A stretch of 43,358 bases of DNA from Bacillota bacterium (GCA_023459795.1 JAEWSP010000011.1:1-43358), one strand, 5' to 3'; shown: positions 29,725 to 39,043, counted from the stretch's first letter. Numbers and translations are program-made. The notes: generated by a model from the letters alone, not told the origin.

Positions 29725-30114
29725 CTAGTCCTTCTTTTCTTCCACAACTTTGTCCACGATCTCGATCTTGGAGACGTTGTTCAGCTTCGGAGGGTAGACT
29801 AGCTCTACCGTTCCGTCGTAGCTGACCTTCAGCTTGTCTCCTTCCCGGATCGTCGAGAAGGGAACTTCGGATCCGGAGGCATTGTAGACTTTTCCTCCCG
29901 GCCCGAGGCAGAGAGCGTAGAAGTAGTCTTCGTTTCCGCCGTTCTTCACATCCAGCCCCATCATGGAGTTGTAGTTCGTATAAGTACCTTCGATCAGCGT
30001 CTCCGTATTCTTCTCGATCTCCATTCCATGGAGATCGTTTCCGTCCTTGCTTCCCTTCGAGAAGGAAGAAACCAAGGACAGGGCGGCAAACAGCAGGTTC
30101 GGGTTGTTGCCCAT
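29725..30114 (-). CDS. Small hypothetical protein
   Basis: The 129-residue protein has a strong AGGAGGAGG ribosome site before the ATG. There is no clear signal peptide; the first 20 residues are mildly hydrophobic (NPNLLFAALSLVSSF). The rest has alternating hydrophobic strands (ETLIEGTYTNY, KLKVSYDGTVELVY, KIEIVDKVVEE), suggesting a small beta-barrel or OB-like fold. Family not recognised. It begins 42 nt after mnmG and ends at the terminator, so it is probably the last gene of the suf-mnmG transcript. Confidence 0.7.
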   Translation of the reverse strand: MGNNPNLLFAALSLVSSFSKGSKDGNDLHGMEIEKNTETLIEGTYTNYNSMMGLDVKNGGNEDYFYALCLGPGGKVYNASGSEVPFSTIREGDKLKVSYDGTVELVYPPKLNNVSKIEIVDKVVEEKKD

Positions 30115-30156
30115 GGCACCTCCTCCTTTGTACCTATCATTATAGGTTAGGAAAGA

Positions 30157-32073
30157 CTATTTTTCTTCCCCTGATTGACTTTTCTTGCTGCGGATCGGAT
30201 GCCTTACACGGAAAGAGAGGACATCGATGTCGGCCGGATGCACGTTCGTGATCCTGCTTGCCTCTCCCAGCGTATGCGGGCAGAACTTCGCCAGCTTCTC
30301 CCTGGCTTCCAGGGACAGCCCGTCCATATGGAGGTAATCGAGCCCTTTCGGAAGGACGAGGTCTTCGTAGGTCTTCCTTCTTCTGGCTTCCGTCCTCTCC
30401 GCCTTGATATATCCTTCGAACTTGACTTCCGTCTCCAGCTTGAACGCCTGCTCCGGATCCAGAAGCGGAAGGCTAGGCTCCCTCTTCCTCAGTTCCTCGT
30501 AGGAGGTATTCTGCCTTCTCAGGGTCTGCTTGAGGCTTTCGTTTCCGTCCGGCTTCGTGAATCCCAGAGACATCACATAGTCCGAGATTTCCTTCTTTGC
30601 GCCAAGAGGAGTGTTTTCCAGGATCTGGAAGGCTTCCTGGACCTCTTCGTTCCGTTTCTTCAGGCGGAGGTACTTCTCCTCGGGGAGAAGACCGGCCTTG
30701 TAGCCTTTCTCGATCAGCCTCGTATCGGCGTTGTCGTTCCTGGTGATAAGCCGGTATTCGCTTCTGGCACTAAGAAGCCTATAAGGCTCCTTCGTACCTT
30801 TGGTGACGATATCGTCGATCATGATGCCGATATAGGCTTCATCCCTTCCGAGGATCAGGGGTTCCTTGTGGTCGATGGCAAGGGAGGCATTGATGCCGGC
30901 GATAAGCCCGAGTGCCGCTGCTTCCTCGTATCCGGAAGTGCCTGCGATCTGGCCGCAGACATAGACGCCGTCTGTGCCCTTCACCTTCATCGTATGGTTG
31001 AGCTGGCTTGGTTCCACGGCATCGTATTCGATGGCGTAGGCATACTTCAAGACACGGGCCTTCTCGAATCCGAGAAGGGAGTGGATCATGAGATCCTGGA
31101 CATCGACCGGCATCGAGGTCGAGAAACCGTCGATGTAGGTCGAAGCGAATTCGACGCTTTCCGGTTCCAGGAAAAGCTGATGCCTGGGATGGGAGGCAAA
31201 ACGGACGATCTTGTCCTCGATCGACGGGCAGTACCTAGGGCCGACGCCTTTCACGACTCCGCCGTACATGGCGGAGTCCTTGAGGTGTTCCCGGATGATT
31301 TCGTGGGTGCGGCTATTCGTGTAGTCGAGATAGCAGGGAAGCTGCTTCTCCTTGGGAAGGGTGAAGGTGGTGTCGTAGGAGAAGTGGTAGTCCCCATCCA
31401 TCCCGTCTTCCCGCTCGAGCTTGGAATAATCGATCGAGCTAGGATCGATCCTGGGCGGGGTTCCGGTCTTCAGCCGGAGCATGTTCAGCCCTAAGGCGCT
31501 GATCGTAGAAGAAAGGCCGTGGGAGCTAGGCTCCCCGTCTGGTCCGATGTCGGTTGCGACATGTCCCCTCAGGATCCTGGCTTCCATATGGGTCCCGGTG
31601 CAGAGGATCACGGCCTTGGCCTTGATCAGCTCCCCGGAATCCAGGATCACTCCTTCTGCCTTATGGTCCTTGACGACAAGCTTCTTCACCTCGTGTTCGT
31701 CGATGTCGAGGTCGGGAAGCGTAAGAAGGTACTTCTGGACGTTCCTCGGGTATCCTCTCTTGTCTTCCTGGGCACGGTAGCACCTGACTCCCGGTCCCTT
31801 GGAAAGGTTCAGTACCCGCATCTGGAGGATGGAGCCTTCCTGATCGGCAATCGTCCCCATGATCCCGCCGAGGGCATCCATCTCCCGGACGACGATCCCT
31901 TTGGCGCTGCCGCCGATGGTGGGGTTGCAGGCCAAATTGCTGACCATCGAAAAATGGAAGCAGAGAAGAAGGGTCTTCTTCCCCATCTTGGAAGTGGCTG
32001 CTGCCGCTTCGACGCCGGCATGTCCTCCGCCGACGACGATCACATCGTATTCCTGCTTATGAAAATCCAGCAT
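30157..32073 (-). CDS. mnmG: tRNA uridine-34 5-carboxymethylaminomethyl modification enzyme MnmG
   Basis: The 638-residue FAD protein works with MnmE to place the carboxymethylaminomethyl group on wobble U34 of tRNAs. The dinucleotide-binding VIVVGGGHAGVEAA is at about 11-24. Family signatures follow: NPTIGGSAKGIVVREMDALGG, the cysteine-containing GTPPRID and YCPSIEDKI. The C-terminal helical domain (ILSFRVRHP-like LSFRVRHPIRSKKSQ) contacts MnmE and tRNA. mnmE is not in this window. It starts 24 nt after sufB on the same strand, so it appears to belong to the SUF transcript rather than to the usual mnmE-mnmG-rsmG cluster. Confidence 0.97.
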   Translation of the reverse strand: MLDFHKQEYDVIVVGGGHAGVEAAAATSKMGKKTLLLCFHFSMVSNLACNPTIGGSAKGIVVREMDALGGIMGTIADQEGSILQMRVLNLSKGPGVRCYRAQEDKRGYPRNVQKYLLTLPDLDIDEHEVKKLVVKDHKAEGVILDSGELIKAKAVILCTGTHMEARILRGHVATDIGPDGEPSSHGLSSTISALGLNMLRLKTGTPPRIDPSSIDYSKLEREDGMDGDYHFSYDTTFTLPKEKQLPCYLDYTNSRTHEIIREHLKDSAMYGGVVKGVGPRYCPSIEDKIVRFASHPRHQLFLEPESVEFASTYIDGFSTSMPVDVQDLMIHSLLGFEKARVLKYAYAIEYDAVEPSQLNHTMKVKGTDGVYVCGQIAGTSGYEEAAALGLIAGINASLAIDHKEPLILGRDEAYIGIMIDDIVTKGTKEPYRLLSARSEYRLITRNDNADTRLIEKGYKAGLLPEEKYLRLKKRNEEVQEAFQILENTPLGAKKEISDYVMSLGFTKPDGNESLKQTLRRQNTSYEELRKREPSLPLLDPEQAFKLETEVKFEGYIKAERTEARRRKTYEDLVLPKGLDYLHMDGLSLEAREKLAKFCPHTLGEASRITNVHPADIDVLSFRVRHPIRSKKSQSGEEK

Positions 32074-32097
32074 ACCGAATTCCTAGCTTTCTAAGAG

Positions 32098-33519
32098 CTA
32101 TCCGATGGCTCCGTTCTTTCCCATATCGAACCGGATCAGATTGTTGAGCTCGACCGCATATTCCATCGGGAGCTCCTTGCTGAAAGGCTCCAGGAATCCC
32201 ATGACGATCATCTGGGTCGCCTGGGCCTTGTCGAGTCCTCTCGAATTCAGGTAGAAGAGCTGGTCCTCGTCGATCTTGGAGACGCTGGCCTCGTGGGAAA
32301 GATAGGACGTCGCATTATTGACGACATTGGACGGAATCGTATCGGAATAGGAGTGGTCATCCAGAATCAGCGTATCGCATTCCTCGTGTGCCCTTGCACC
32401 CGTTGCGGTCTTGGCAATGTGGATCTGTCCACGGAAGTTGGCTGTTCCTCCGTCCCGGGCGATAGACTTCGAGATGATGTTCGAGGAGGAGTCCTTCCCG
32501 AGGTGGATCATCTTGGCGCCCGTATCCTGGAACTGGCCTTCGGAGGCAACGGCGATCGAAATGGTGGAGCCTCTGGAACGCTCTCCCTTCAGGATGCAGC
32601 AGGGGTATTTCATGCAGAGCTTCGAGCCGATGTTGCCGTCTACCCATTCCATGAGTCCGTCATCATCGACGGTGGCACGCTGGGTGACGAGGTTCAGGAT
32701 CGAGTTCGACCAGTTCTGGATGGTCGTATACCGCATCTTGGCTCTCTTCCCGACGAAGATCTCGACGATAGCGGCATGGAGGGATTCCTGGCTGTAGCGG
32801 GGAGCCGTGCACCCTTCGACGTAGTTGAGTTCGGCATCGTCATCGACGATGATGAGGGTCCTCTCGAACTGGCCGGATCTCCGGTTGTTGATACGGAAGT
32901 AGGACTGGAGCGGCTTGTCGAGCTTAACGCCCTTCGGGACGTAGATGAAGCTTCCGCCGGACCAGACGGCACTGTTGAGGGCAGCATACTTGTTGTCGCT
33001 GGGTGGGACGAGCTTTCCGAAGTATTTCTTGAAAAGTTCCGGATACTGCCTGAGGCCGGTATCGGTATCGAGGAACACGACTCCCTTGTCCTCGACTTCC
33101 TTCAGCATATTGGAATAGACGGCTTCCGACTCGTACTGGGTCGTGACGCCGCTCAGGAACTTCTGCTCCGCTTCCGGGATTCCGAGCTTCGAGAAGGTAT
33201 CCTTCACCTGCTTTGGCACTTCCTTCCAGTCGCTCTTCACCCCTTCCTGGACTTTCGTGTAATAGGTGTAGTCCTGGAAATCGATGAAGGAGAGATCCGG
33301 TCCGTAGGATGGCTGGTGATGGGCAAAGAACTCCTTCAGGGCAGCAAGACGGAAATCCAGCATAAAAGAAGGCTCGTTCTTCGCCTTGCTGATAAGCCGG
33401 ACGGTTTCTTCGTTCAGTCCCTTCGGCGTCCTGTAGATGGCTTCCGCCTTGTCCCGGAATTCGTATTTTGCACGGTCGTCCTTGTCGAGGAGCAGGCCGT
33501 CTTCTTTCCTGTTATCCAT
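32098..33519 (-). CDS. sufB: Fe-S cluster assembly scaffold SufB
   Basis: The 473-residue protein matches SufB length. The N terminus has a Y-F-x-D pattern, and the core contains YVEGCTAPRYS (with the conserved Cys), GSKLCMKYPCCILKGE and the C-terminal SHEASVSKIDEDQLFYLNSRGLD that is shared with SufD. With SufC and SufD it forms the SufBC2D complex on which [Fe-S] clusters are built from sulfur passed by SufS and SufU. It begins 2 nt after sufU and is the last suf gene of the operon. Confidence 0.97.
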   Translation of the reverse strand: MDNRKEDGLLLDKDDRAKYEFRDKAEAIYRTPKGLNEETVRLISKAKNEPSFMLDFRLAALKEFFAHHQPSYGPDLSFIDFQDYTYYTKVQEGVKSDWKEVPKQVKDTFSKLGIPEAEQKFLSGVTTQYESEAVYSNMLKEVEDKGVVFLDTDTGLRQYPELFKKYFGKLVPPSDNKYAALNSAVWSGGSFIYVPKGVKLDKPLQSYFRINNRRSGQFERTLIIVDDDAELNYVEGCTAPRYSQESLHAAIVEIFVGKRAKMRYTTIQNWSNSILNLVTQRATVDDDGLMEWVDGNIGSKLCMKYPCCILKGERSRGSTISIAVASEGQFQDTGAKMIHLGKDSSSNIISKSIARDGGTANFRGQIHIAKTATGARAHEECDTLILDDHSYSDTIPSNVVNNATSYLSHEASVSKIDEDQLFYLNSRGLDKAQATQMIVMGFLEPFSKELPMEYAVELNNLIRFDMGKNGAIG

Positions 33520-33521
33520 AT

Positions 33522-33980
33522 CTACTTCCCCTCCTCTTTCTTCCCGTCCCTGCTGTCGAGGGCCTTCTTCAGACCCCGCCAGGAAATATTGGCGCAGGTG
33601 ATGCGGGAGGGCTGCCTGTTGACGTTCCGGAAGGCGATGTCCTCTCCCAGCTCCTCTTCATCGAAATTCTTCCCTTCCAGCATATCGTTGAAGTTCTTCA
33701 TGGCAGCTAAGGCTTCGGGAATAGTCATTCCCTTCACCCGCTCCGTCATGATGGAGGTGGAAGCCGAGGAGATAGCGCATCCTGTCCCATGCCAGAGGCA
33801 GTCGACGATCCTGGAATCGACGACCTTCACCTGGATATAGATATCATCGATGCAGCTGGCGGAATCCATATGGATCGTCGTATAGGAAGGATCATTGGTC
33901 GTGACCTTGTTCCGCGGGTTCTGATAGTTGTCCATGATGATTTCCCGCATCATCACCGGATCATCAATGGAAAAAGGCAT
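33522..33980 (-). CDS. sufU: Zinc-dependent sulfurtransferase SufU
   Basis: The chosen start at 33980 (MPFSIDDP) gives 152 residues and overlaps the sufS end by 17 nt; a longer form from 34016 is less likely. The three Cys ligands and Asp of SufU are present: SCIDD (Cys and Asp, about 45-49), GTGCAISSAS (about 70) and RITCANISWRGL (about 133). SufU accepts persulfide from SufS and, in Bacillus subtilis, is a zinc protein rather than a true scaffold. The insert between the second and third ligands, typical for SufU and absent from IscU, is also present. Confidence 0.95.
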   Translation of the reverse strand: MPFSIDDPVMMREIIMDNYQNPRNKVTTNDPSYTTIHMDSASCIDDIYIQVKVVDSRIVDCLWHGTGCAISSASTSIMTERVKGMTIPEALAAMKNFNDMLEGKNFDEEELGEDIAFRNVNRQPSRITCANISWRGLKKALDSRDGKKEEGK

Positions 33981-35196
33981 CGAGAAAATCCTCCGCATGT
34001 TTCGCCGCATCGACAAGCGCCTTTATATCCTCTTCGTCGTTGTAGAAATAGAGGGAGGCACGGACGGTCGCCGGAGTATCCAGAAACTCCGGAAGGATCT
34101 TGGCGCAGTGGGTTCCGCTTCTGACAAATACGCCTTTGCTTCCAAGGTAGGTAGCGGCATCCTGGGCAAAGACACCTTTGATATTGAAGGTGACAATTCC
34201 TCCGTCGCTTTCGGGGTTGTATATATCGGCGTTCCCGTTTGCAAGCAGTCCTTCTACCGCCATCTTCCTAAGCTTGGTCTCCTGCTTCCCGATTTCGTCA
34301 AACCCGATCCTCTTCAGGTAGCGGCAGGCCTCGGCAAGACCCATCGCCCCGGAGATGTTCTGGGTTCCGGCTTCGAACCGGAGCGGGACGTCGGCAAAGC
34401 TGACTTCCCCCTTGGAATTGAAACGGGCATTCATCTCCCCGCCGAGGAAGAAAGGCTGCATCTTATCAAGGAGTTCCTTCTTTCCGTACAGGACTCCGAT
34501 TCCGGTCGGGCCGAGCATCTTATGCCCGGAGAAGACAAGGAAGTCCACGTCCTGGTCCTTCACATCCGTAGCGAAATGCGGAACGGACTGGGCGCCGTCG
34601 GCGATATAGAGGGCATGTCTCTCATGGGCAAGAGCAGCCATCTCCTTGACCGGAAGAAGGTACCCCATGACATTGGAGACGGTGGCTAAGGATACGATCT
34701 TCGTATGGTCTGTGAGGCTCTTCCTGTAGGCATCCAAAGTGATCCGTCCGGACTTGTCGAGCGGGATATAGCAGATCCTGGCTCCTGTCATCCTGGCGAG
34801 GCGGAACCAAGGGAGGACATTGGAGGCATGCTCCTCATAGGAAAGGAGGATCTCGTCTCCCTTATGGAGGAGCGGAAGAAGGCCGTACGCGATTTCGTTG
34901 AGTCCGAAAGTATCTCCGGAAGTGAAGCAGATCTCTTCCGGATCGGCATTCAGGAAGGAAGCGACTTCCTTCCTGGCGCCTTCGTAGCTGACATCGACTT
35001 CATGGGCAAGGGCATAGTCGCCTCTGTGGGCATTGGCCGTGATGTCTTCTTCGTAGCGGTGTTCTTCCCGGATGACGGCATACGGCTTGAAGGTCGTTGC
35101 GGCATTGTCGAGATAGTGGAGAGGAAGGCCTTCGAAAGTCCCGTTATGCTTGTCATACATCGGGAAGTCCTTGCGGATTGTCTTGGTATCTATCAT
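33964..35196 (-). CDS. sufS: Cysteine desulfurase SufS
   Basis: The 410-residue PLP enzyme takes sulfur from cysteine for cluster building. N-terminal YLDNAATTFKP, the cofactor Lys in FSGHKMLGPTG at about 225, and the catalytic Cys in RSGTHCAK at about 362 match class II desulfurases. The active-site Cys sits in a short ordered loop, as in SufS, consistent with dependence on SufU. The start overlaps the sufD stop by 4 nt. Confidence 0.97.
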   Translation of the reverse strand: MIDTKTIRKDFPMYDKHNGTFEGLPLHYLDNAATTFKPYAVIREEHRYEEDITANAHRGDYALAHEVDVSYEGARKEVASFLNADPEEICFTSGDTFGLNEIAYGLLPLLHKGDEILLSYEEHASNVLPWFRLARMTGARICYIPLDKSGRITLDAYRKSLTDHTKIVSLATVSNVMGYLLPVKEMAALAHERHALYIADGAQSVPHFATDVKDQDVDFLVFSGHKMLGPTGIGVLYGKKELLDKMQPFFLGGEMNARFNSKGEVSFADVPLRFEAGTQNISGAMGLAEACRYLKRIGFDEIGKQETKLRKMAVEGLLANGNADIYNPESDGGIVTFNIKGVFAQDAATYLGSKGVFVRSGTHCAKILPEFLDTPATVRASLYFYNDEEDIKALVDAAKHAEDFLDAFFH

Positions 35197-35867
35197 AAGC
35201 TGAGCTCCTGAAGAGCAGTCTTCGTTTTTTCCTTCATCTTGCTATCGGAAAGGGTAGCAAGAAGCGGAAGCAAAGTTCCTTCCGTGATGAGGGATTTAGC
35301 CTCCTTCTCGGAAAGGCCTCTCGACATCAGATAGAAGAGTTCGTTGGGGTCGTAAGCGCCAAGCGAGGCACCATGGCTTGCCTTCACATCGTAATCCTGG
35401 ATGCATAAGGCAGGGGAAGCCTCCGACTTGCTCTCCGGGGAGAGGTTGGTGATCCTGGCTTCCTGCCTCGTATCGCTCTTGTGGGCGCCGTTGATGATCG
35501 TGGAGTTCCCGAGGAAGGAGAGGGTTCCGTTTCCGAGGTTGATTCCGGCCATATAGGTCCTGGAGAAGCTCTTCTCCCCGAGGTGCCTGATATCGGCTCT
35601 GTAGGTCTTCTTCTCCCCGTCATGGGAGAGGGAGACGATCCTAACAATGGCAGAGCTGTTCCGGGCAAGGTCGACCTGGAGGGAGAGGGAGAAGGAGGAA
35701 CGGGAGAAATCGACCAGGATCAGCTCAAGTCTTCTATTAGCCGGAACGGCATAGGAAAGGGTAAACGATCTCTCCTTAGGAGAGTCGAAGAAAATTTCTT
35801 CTTTGCAGTCTTCGTGGACAAGGACAGGCGAAATAAGCTCATCCGGGTTTGTAACCGTAAGAAGCAT
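35193..35867 (-). CDS. sufD: Fe-S cluster assembly protein SufD, unusually short
   Basis: The 224-residue protein keeps the C-terminal half of SufD: a beta-helix with the late CIQDYDVKASHGASLGAYDPNE and LFYLMSRGLSEKEAKSLI, where SufD binds SufC. SufD proteins are usually 300-440 residues, so most of the N-terminal domain is missing. The gene starts 1 nt after sufC with AAGGA nearby and shows no sign of decay. The shortening may therefore be a lineage trait. Position between sufC and sufS supports the name. Confidence 0.88.
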   Translation of the reverse strand: MLLTVTNPDELISPVLVHEDCKEEIFFDSPKERSFTLSYAVPANRRLELILVDFSRSSFSLSLQVDLARNSSAIVRIVSLSHDGEKKTYRADIRHLGEKSFSRTYMAGINLGNGTLSFLGNSTIINGAHKSDTRQEARITNLSPESKSEASPALCIQDYDVKASHGASLGAYDPNELFYLMSRGLSEKEAKSLITEGTLLPLLATLSDSKMKEKTKTALQELSL

Positions 35868-35868
35868 A

Positions 35869-36699
35869 CTAATCCTTGTTCCCCTGGGGAGGAAGAACGA
35901 TCTTGGCTGCGCATTCCCCGATACTGACCTGCTTCTTCTCTTCCTTCTCGATCTTCACTCCGTATTCCTTCTGCAGGAAGGAATAGCCATCCCTGGAGAT
36001 ACGGCTGGCAAGCGTCTTGTCTCCTTCCAAGGCTACCTTCCCGTTGACGATAACAGCCGTGCGGTTAGGTTCCACCAGTTCATAAAGCTTTTCGTAGTGG
36101 GAGATGATGACGAAGGTCGTTCCCTTCTTCCGCATCTCCTGGATGACTTCGCTGACCTGCTTCAAGGCATCGACGTCCAGTCCGGAGTCGATTTCATCAA
36201 GAAAGCAGAGAGAGGGAGAAAGAAGGACCATCTGCAGGATCTCGTTTCTCTTCTTCTCGCCTCCGGAATAGCCTTCGTTGAGGTTCCGGCTTGCCATCGA
36301 TGAGTCCAGTCCGACTTCCCTGTAGGCATTCTCCGTGCTCTTGTAGAACTCGAAAAGGGAGATAGGCTTATTGCGCCTGGCATTGATTCCGGCCTTGAAG
36401 AAATCCATGGTGACGACACCCGGGACATCCGGCGGATTCTGGAAAGCCATGAAGAGGCCCTTCTTGGCTCTCTCGTCCGTCGTGAGGGAAAGAAGATCCT
36501 CTCCGTCAAGAGTCGCCTTCCCGCCGGTAACCTTATAGCGGGGATTGCCCATCAGGACGTTGAAGAGGGTGCTCTTCCCGTGCCCGTTAGGGCCGAGAAG
36601 GGCAAGCACATCCCCTGCCTTAACATCGAGATCGATCCCCTTCAGGATCTGGTTTCCTTCGGCTTCGGCGGTAAGTCCGCTGATTTTGAGTTCTTTCAT
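35869..36699 (-). CDS. sufC: SUF system ATPase SufC
   Basis: The 276-residue ABC-type ATPase has Walker A GPNGHGKSTLF (35-45), Q-loop AFQNPPDVPGV, signature GYSGGEKKRNEI, Walker B LCFLDEIDSGLDVDAL and H-loop VIISHYEKL. The NPPDVPGV and LDEIDSGLD spellings are diagnostic for SufC. It drives conformational change in the SufBCD complex. It is the first gene of the operon, with an AGGAGG ribosome site and a promoter-like region upstream. Confidence 0.97.
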   Translation of the reverse strand: MKELKISGLTAEAEGNQILKGIDLDVKAGDVLALLGPNGHGKSTLFNVLMGNPRYKVTGGKATLDGEDLLSLTTDERAKKGLFMAFQNPPDVPGVVTMDFFKAGINARRNKPISLFEFYKSTENAYREVGLDSSMASRNLNEGYSGGEKKRNEILQMVLLSPSLCFLDEIDSGLDVDALKQVSEVIQEMRKKGTTFVIISHYEKLYELVEPNRTAVIVNGKVALEGDKTLASRISRDGYSFLQKEYGVKIEKEEKKQVSIGECAAKIVLPPQGNKD

Positions 36700-36747
36700 G
36701 CAACCCTCCTATAAAAAGACGGTAAATTCCGATTTTCAGCAACGTCT

Positions 36748-36753
36748 ATTCTA
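36748..36753 (-). promoter_or_regulatory. -10 element of the suf operon
   Basis: TAGAAT on the minus strand (36753-36748) predicts a leader of about 40 nt before sufC, which contains TATAGGAGGG as ribosome site. No strong -35 box. Confidence 0.4.
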
Positions 36754-36801
36754 ATGGGTAGATAGGGAAAAGGAAAGGAATATGATAACGATTCCTAGCG
36801 G

Positions 36802-36828
36802 AAAGAAAACGGCCCGAAGGCCGTTTTC
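36802..36828 (-). terminator. Intrinsic terminator of the HIT gene
   Basis: GAAAACGGCC, loop TTCG on the minus strand, GGCCGTTTTC (36828-36805), then TTTCC. It directly follows the HIT gene stop. Confidence 0.75.
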
Positions 36829-36829
36829 C

Positions 36830-37249
36830 CTACATTCCCTTCTGGATGGAATCCTGGATCCGGAGAAGTTCCCCTTCCCCTAACTGCTTAGGCTTGAATT
36901 CCAGTTTCAGGCCATCGTTGTCGTAACGCGGAATAACATGGATATGGAAGTGGTTGACGCTCTGTCCCGCCGACTTCCCGACATTGGAGATGATGTTGAC
37001 GCCGGTAGCTCCAAGTTGCTTGATCTGGGCCTGGGCAACGATCTGGGCGACATCGGAAAGATGGTTCAGAAGTTCCTTGGGGCAGGTGACGAAGGACGTC
37101 AAATGTTCTTTCGGAAGAACCAGTGTATGGCCGCGGCTCGAGGGGTTGATGTCCAGAAAAGCAATGCAGAGTTCGTCTTCGTAGACCTTGTAGCAGGGAA
37201 TCTCCCCTCTGGCAATCTTGCAGAAAATGCATTCGGAATCCTGATTCAT
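36830..37249 (-). CDS. HIT-family nucleotide hydrolase (Hint-like)
   Basis: The 139-residue protein has the histidine triad HFHIHVIPRY at about 100 (His-x-His-x-His), the CIFCKIARGEIPCYKVYED N terminus with the zinc-type Cys pair, and the dimer strand SSRGHTLVLPKEHL. Hint-type enzymes hydrolyse adenosine phosphoramidates and acyl-AMP. It follows the lipoprotein operon across a terminator and has its own AAGAGG ribosome site; no separate promoter was obvious. Confidence 0.94.
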   Translation of the reverse strand: MNQDSECIFCKIARGEIPCYKVYEDELCIAFLDINPSSRGHTLVLPKEHLTSFVTCPKELLNHLSDVAQIVAQAQIKQLGATGVNIISNVGKSAGQSVNHFHIHVIPRYDNDGLKLEFKPKQLGEGELLRIQDSIQKGM

Positions 37250-37269
37250 GGTAATTACCTCTTGTTAGG

Positions 37270-37294
37270 AAAAAAGGAGGGCTAAGCCTCCTTT
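37270..37294 (-). terminator. Intrinsic terminator of the lipoprotein operon
   Basis: AAAGGAGG and CCTCCTTT arms (37294-37287 and 37280-37273) with a 6-nt loop, then a U-rich tract on the minus strand. Confidence 0.82.
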
Positions 37295-37297
37295 CCC

Positions 37298-39043
37298 TTA
37301 ATCGTTAGGAAGCGTAATCTTCTCGTAGTCATCGTACAGGGAAGTCTTGCGGAAGAGCTCCTTGTAGTTGTTCTTCATGTAATCCAGGAAGTCACTGTCG
37401 GAATAAGAGAAGTTCAGACGTCTGAGCCAGTAGATCGTGCTATCGGTCTTGTAGGTTCCGGTCGTGGACATGACATAGGCGACCTCACGGGCAATCTGTT
37501 CCTTCTTTTCGGCAGTATCGTACATGGAAGTAGTGGAATCCTTGCGGAGAGAACTGGAATCGACGGCATCCAGGACTCTGGTCAGATAATAGGCCTTGTT
37601 CGTGGAATCATAGTAGACGATGTTGTCATCGTTCTCCGTGCCGGTGTTCTTGGCATTGGTAAGATAACGGAAGCCATCGCCTTCGATCTTGGTGATATCA
37701 TCGCCTTCTCCCTGTCCGGTCTTGGTCGTGACAAGGGAGGAGGAGAAGATTCTATCCTTGAGGTCGGTAGGAATACCGCTGAGTCCGTCGGAGTTCAGAT
37801 ACATACCCTTGGTCAGGATATCCTTTCTCGCCAGATCATCGATAGCCTTGCGGACACCCTTCTTGTAGTCGTAAGTATAGGTTCCGGTATAGCTGGATTC
37901 AAGGGAAGTGTCTCTCTTCTTGTAGTTCTTGTATCCTTCGGCAAGCGTCTCGGCATCATTAAGGATGGTGCCCATGAGAGTACGGGAATCAAGGCCATCG
38001 GAAGAAAGGATGTTGTTGTTCTTGAGCCAGGCTTCCTCGGCATCGCTTAGGACATAAGCGGAATTGAGTTCACCGTTCTTGTTGTAACGGCCATCGGAAT
38101 TGAAGTTGCTGGCCTGGGTTCCGTCATTGAAATCGAAGGCAGTAACCGTCTTCTTCGTAATACCCTTCCAGAGTCTTTCGAGGGTAGTGAAGTCCTTGTC
38201 TTTGCCGACAAGGGAACCACCAGCCTTGACGTAATCCTTGATATAGGCATCGATAAGACGCTTGGCATCGCCAGGTTCATCGCTGCGGTCAGTCAGGCAG
38301 ACGATCTGTACTCTTCTGGCACGGGTATTGCCGATGCTGGAATAAGTCTGAGTATAGATGTATTCGCTGGTGAGGTAGTTGATTCTCATATCGTCTTCCA
38401 GGGTTTCCTTGGAATAGTCCTTGTACTTGAAGCCGTCGGAAGAATCCGAATAAGCCTCAGCATAACTGTAATCCGGGGTAATCAGCTTTCCATCGCTGGA
38501 GACAGTGTTCTTATCCTCGAAATCGGACGGAAGGGAGAAATCGGAAATCAGGCTGTCGGCATACTTCTTCTCGATGAAGAGATTGTCCTTGGCATAGGTG
38601 CCGCTCTTGGAAGTATCCAGAAGCGTCTTCTTGGAACGGTTCCAGAGGTTGGTGTTCGCACTAACCGAGGGCTTCGTCCAGGAGGTGTTCATGACGCTTT
38701 CGTTATCGCAGTCGGAATCGAGAGCCATCTCGGTGACATCCTTCTTGGTTCCGCCGCCGTTTCCCTTGCTCGGGTCGGCATCGTAGGAGCCGACGAACTT
38801 GGAGAGACGGATAAGGAGATCGTTGACAGTCTTGGAATAGACGGTATCACTGGAAAGGATATTCTTGTAATAGTCTTCCTTCGTGTTCTGGACGACCGGA
38901 AGAGACTTCCCGTCGCCGAATTCTTTAACGCCCGTATAGAGAGCATCCGAATAATCCAGAGGATACTGGATGTGCGTGGAAGAGCAGGAGGCAAGGAAGA
39001 GAATGGACCCGCAGACTCCAAGCAGCTTTTTCCTGTTAATCAT
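37298..39043 (-). CDS. Large lipoprotein, possible degenerate PrsA-like paralogue
   Basis: The 581-residue protein has a type II signal peptide ending FLASC with the lipid-modified Cys at about 20. The N-terminal helical part (YPLDYSDALYTG..., NDLLIRLSKFVGSY) is similar in style to that of the upstream PrsA-like gene. A segment ARRVQIVCLTDRSDEP ... AKRLIDAYIKDY recalls a parvulin strand-helix, but the catalytic HISHIL motif is replaced. Ser/Asp/Thr-rich regions fill the rest. It is exposed at the outer face of the membrane. It overlaps the PrsA-like gene by 8 nt and may work with it in folding exported proteins; this is inference. Confidence 0.75.
   Translation of the reverse strand: MINRKKLLGVCGSILFLASCSSTHIQYPLDYSDALYTGVKEFGDGKSLPVVQNTKEDYYKNILSSDTVYSKTVNDLLIRLSKFVGSYDADPSKGNGGGTKKDVTEMALDSDCDNESVMNTSWTKPSVSANTNLWNRSKKTLLDTSKSGTYAKDNLFIEKKYADSLISDFSLPSDFEDKNTVSSDGKLITPDYSYAEAYSDSSDGFKYKDYSKETLEDDMRINYLTSEYIYTQTYSSIGNTRARRVQIVCLTDRSDEPGDAKRLIDAYIKDYVKAGGSLVGKDKDFTTLERLWKGITKKTVTAFDFNDGTQASNFNSDGRYNKNGELNSAYVLSDAEEAWLKNNNILSSDGLDSRTLMGTILNDAETLAEGYKNYKKRDTSLESSYTGTYTYDYKKGVRKAIDDLARKDILTKGMYLNSDGLSGIPTDLKDRIFSSSLVTTKTGQGEGDDITKIEGDGFRYLTNAKNTGTENDDNIVYYDSTNKAYYLTRVLDAVDSSSLRKDSTTSMYDTAEKKEQIAREVAYVMSTTGTYKTDSTIYWLRRLNFSYSDSDFLDYMKNNYKELFRKTSLYDDYEKITLPND

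Noticed and set aside
32293..33840. A 515-codon plus-strand frame across sufB and sufU
   Set aside because: It overlaps two certain genes on the other strand and shows no motif of its own.
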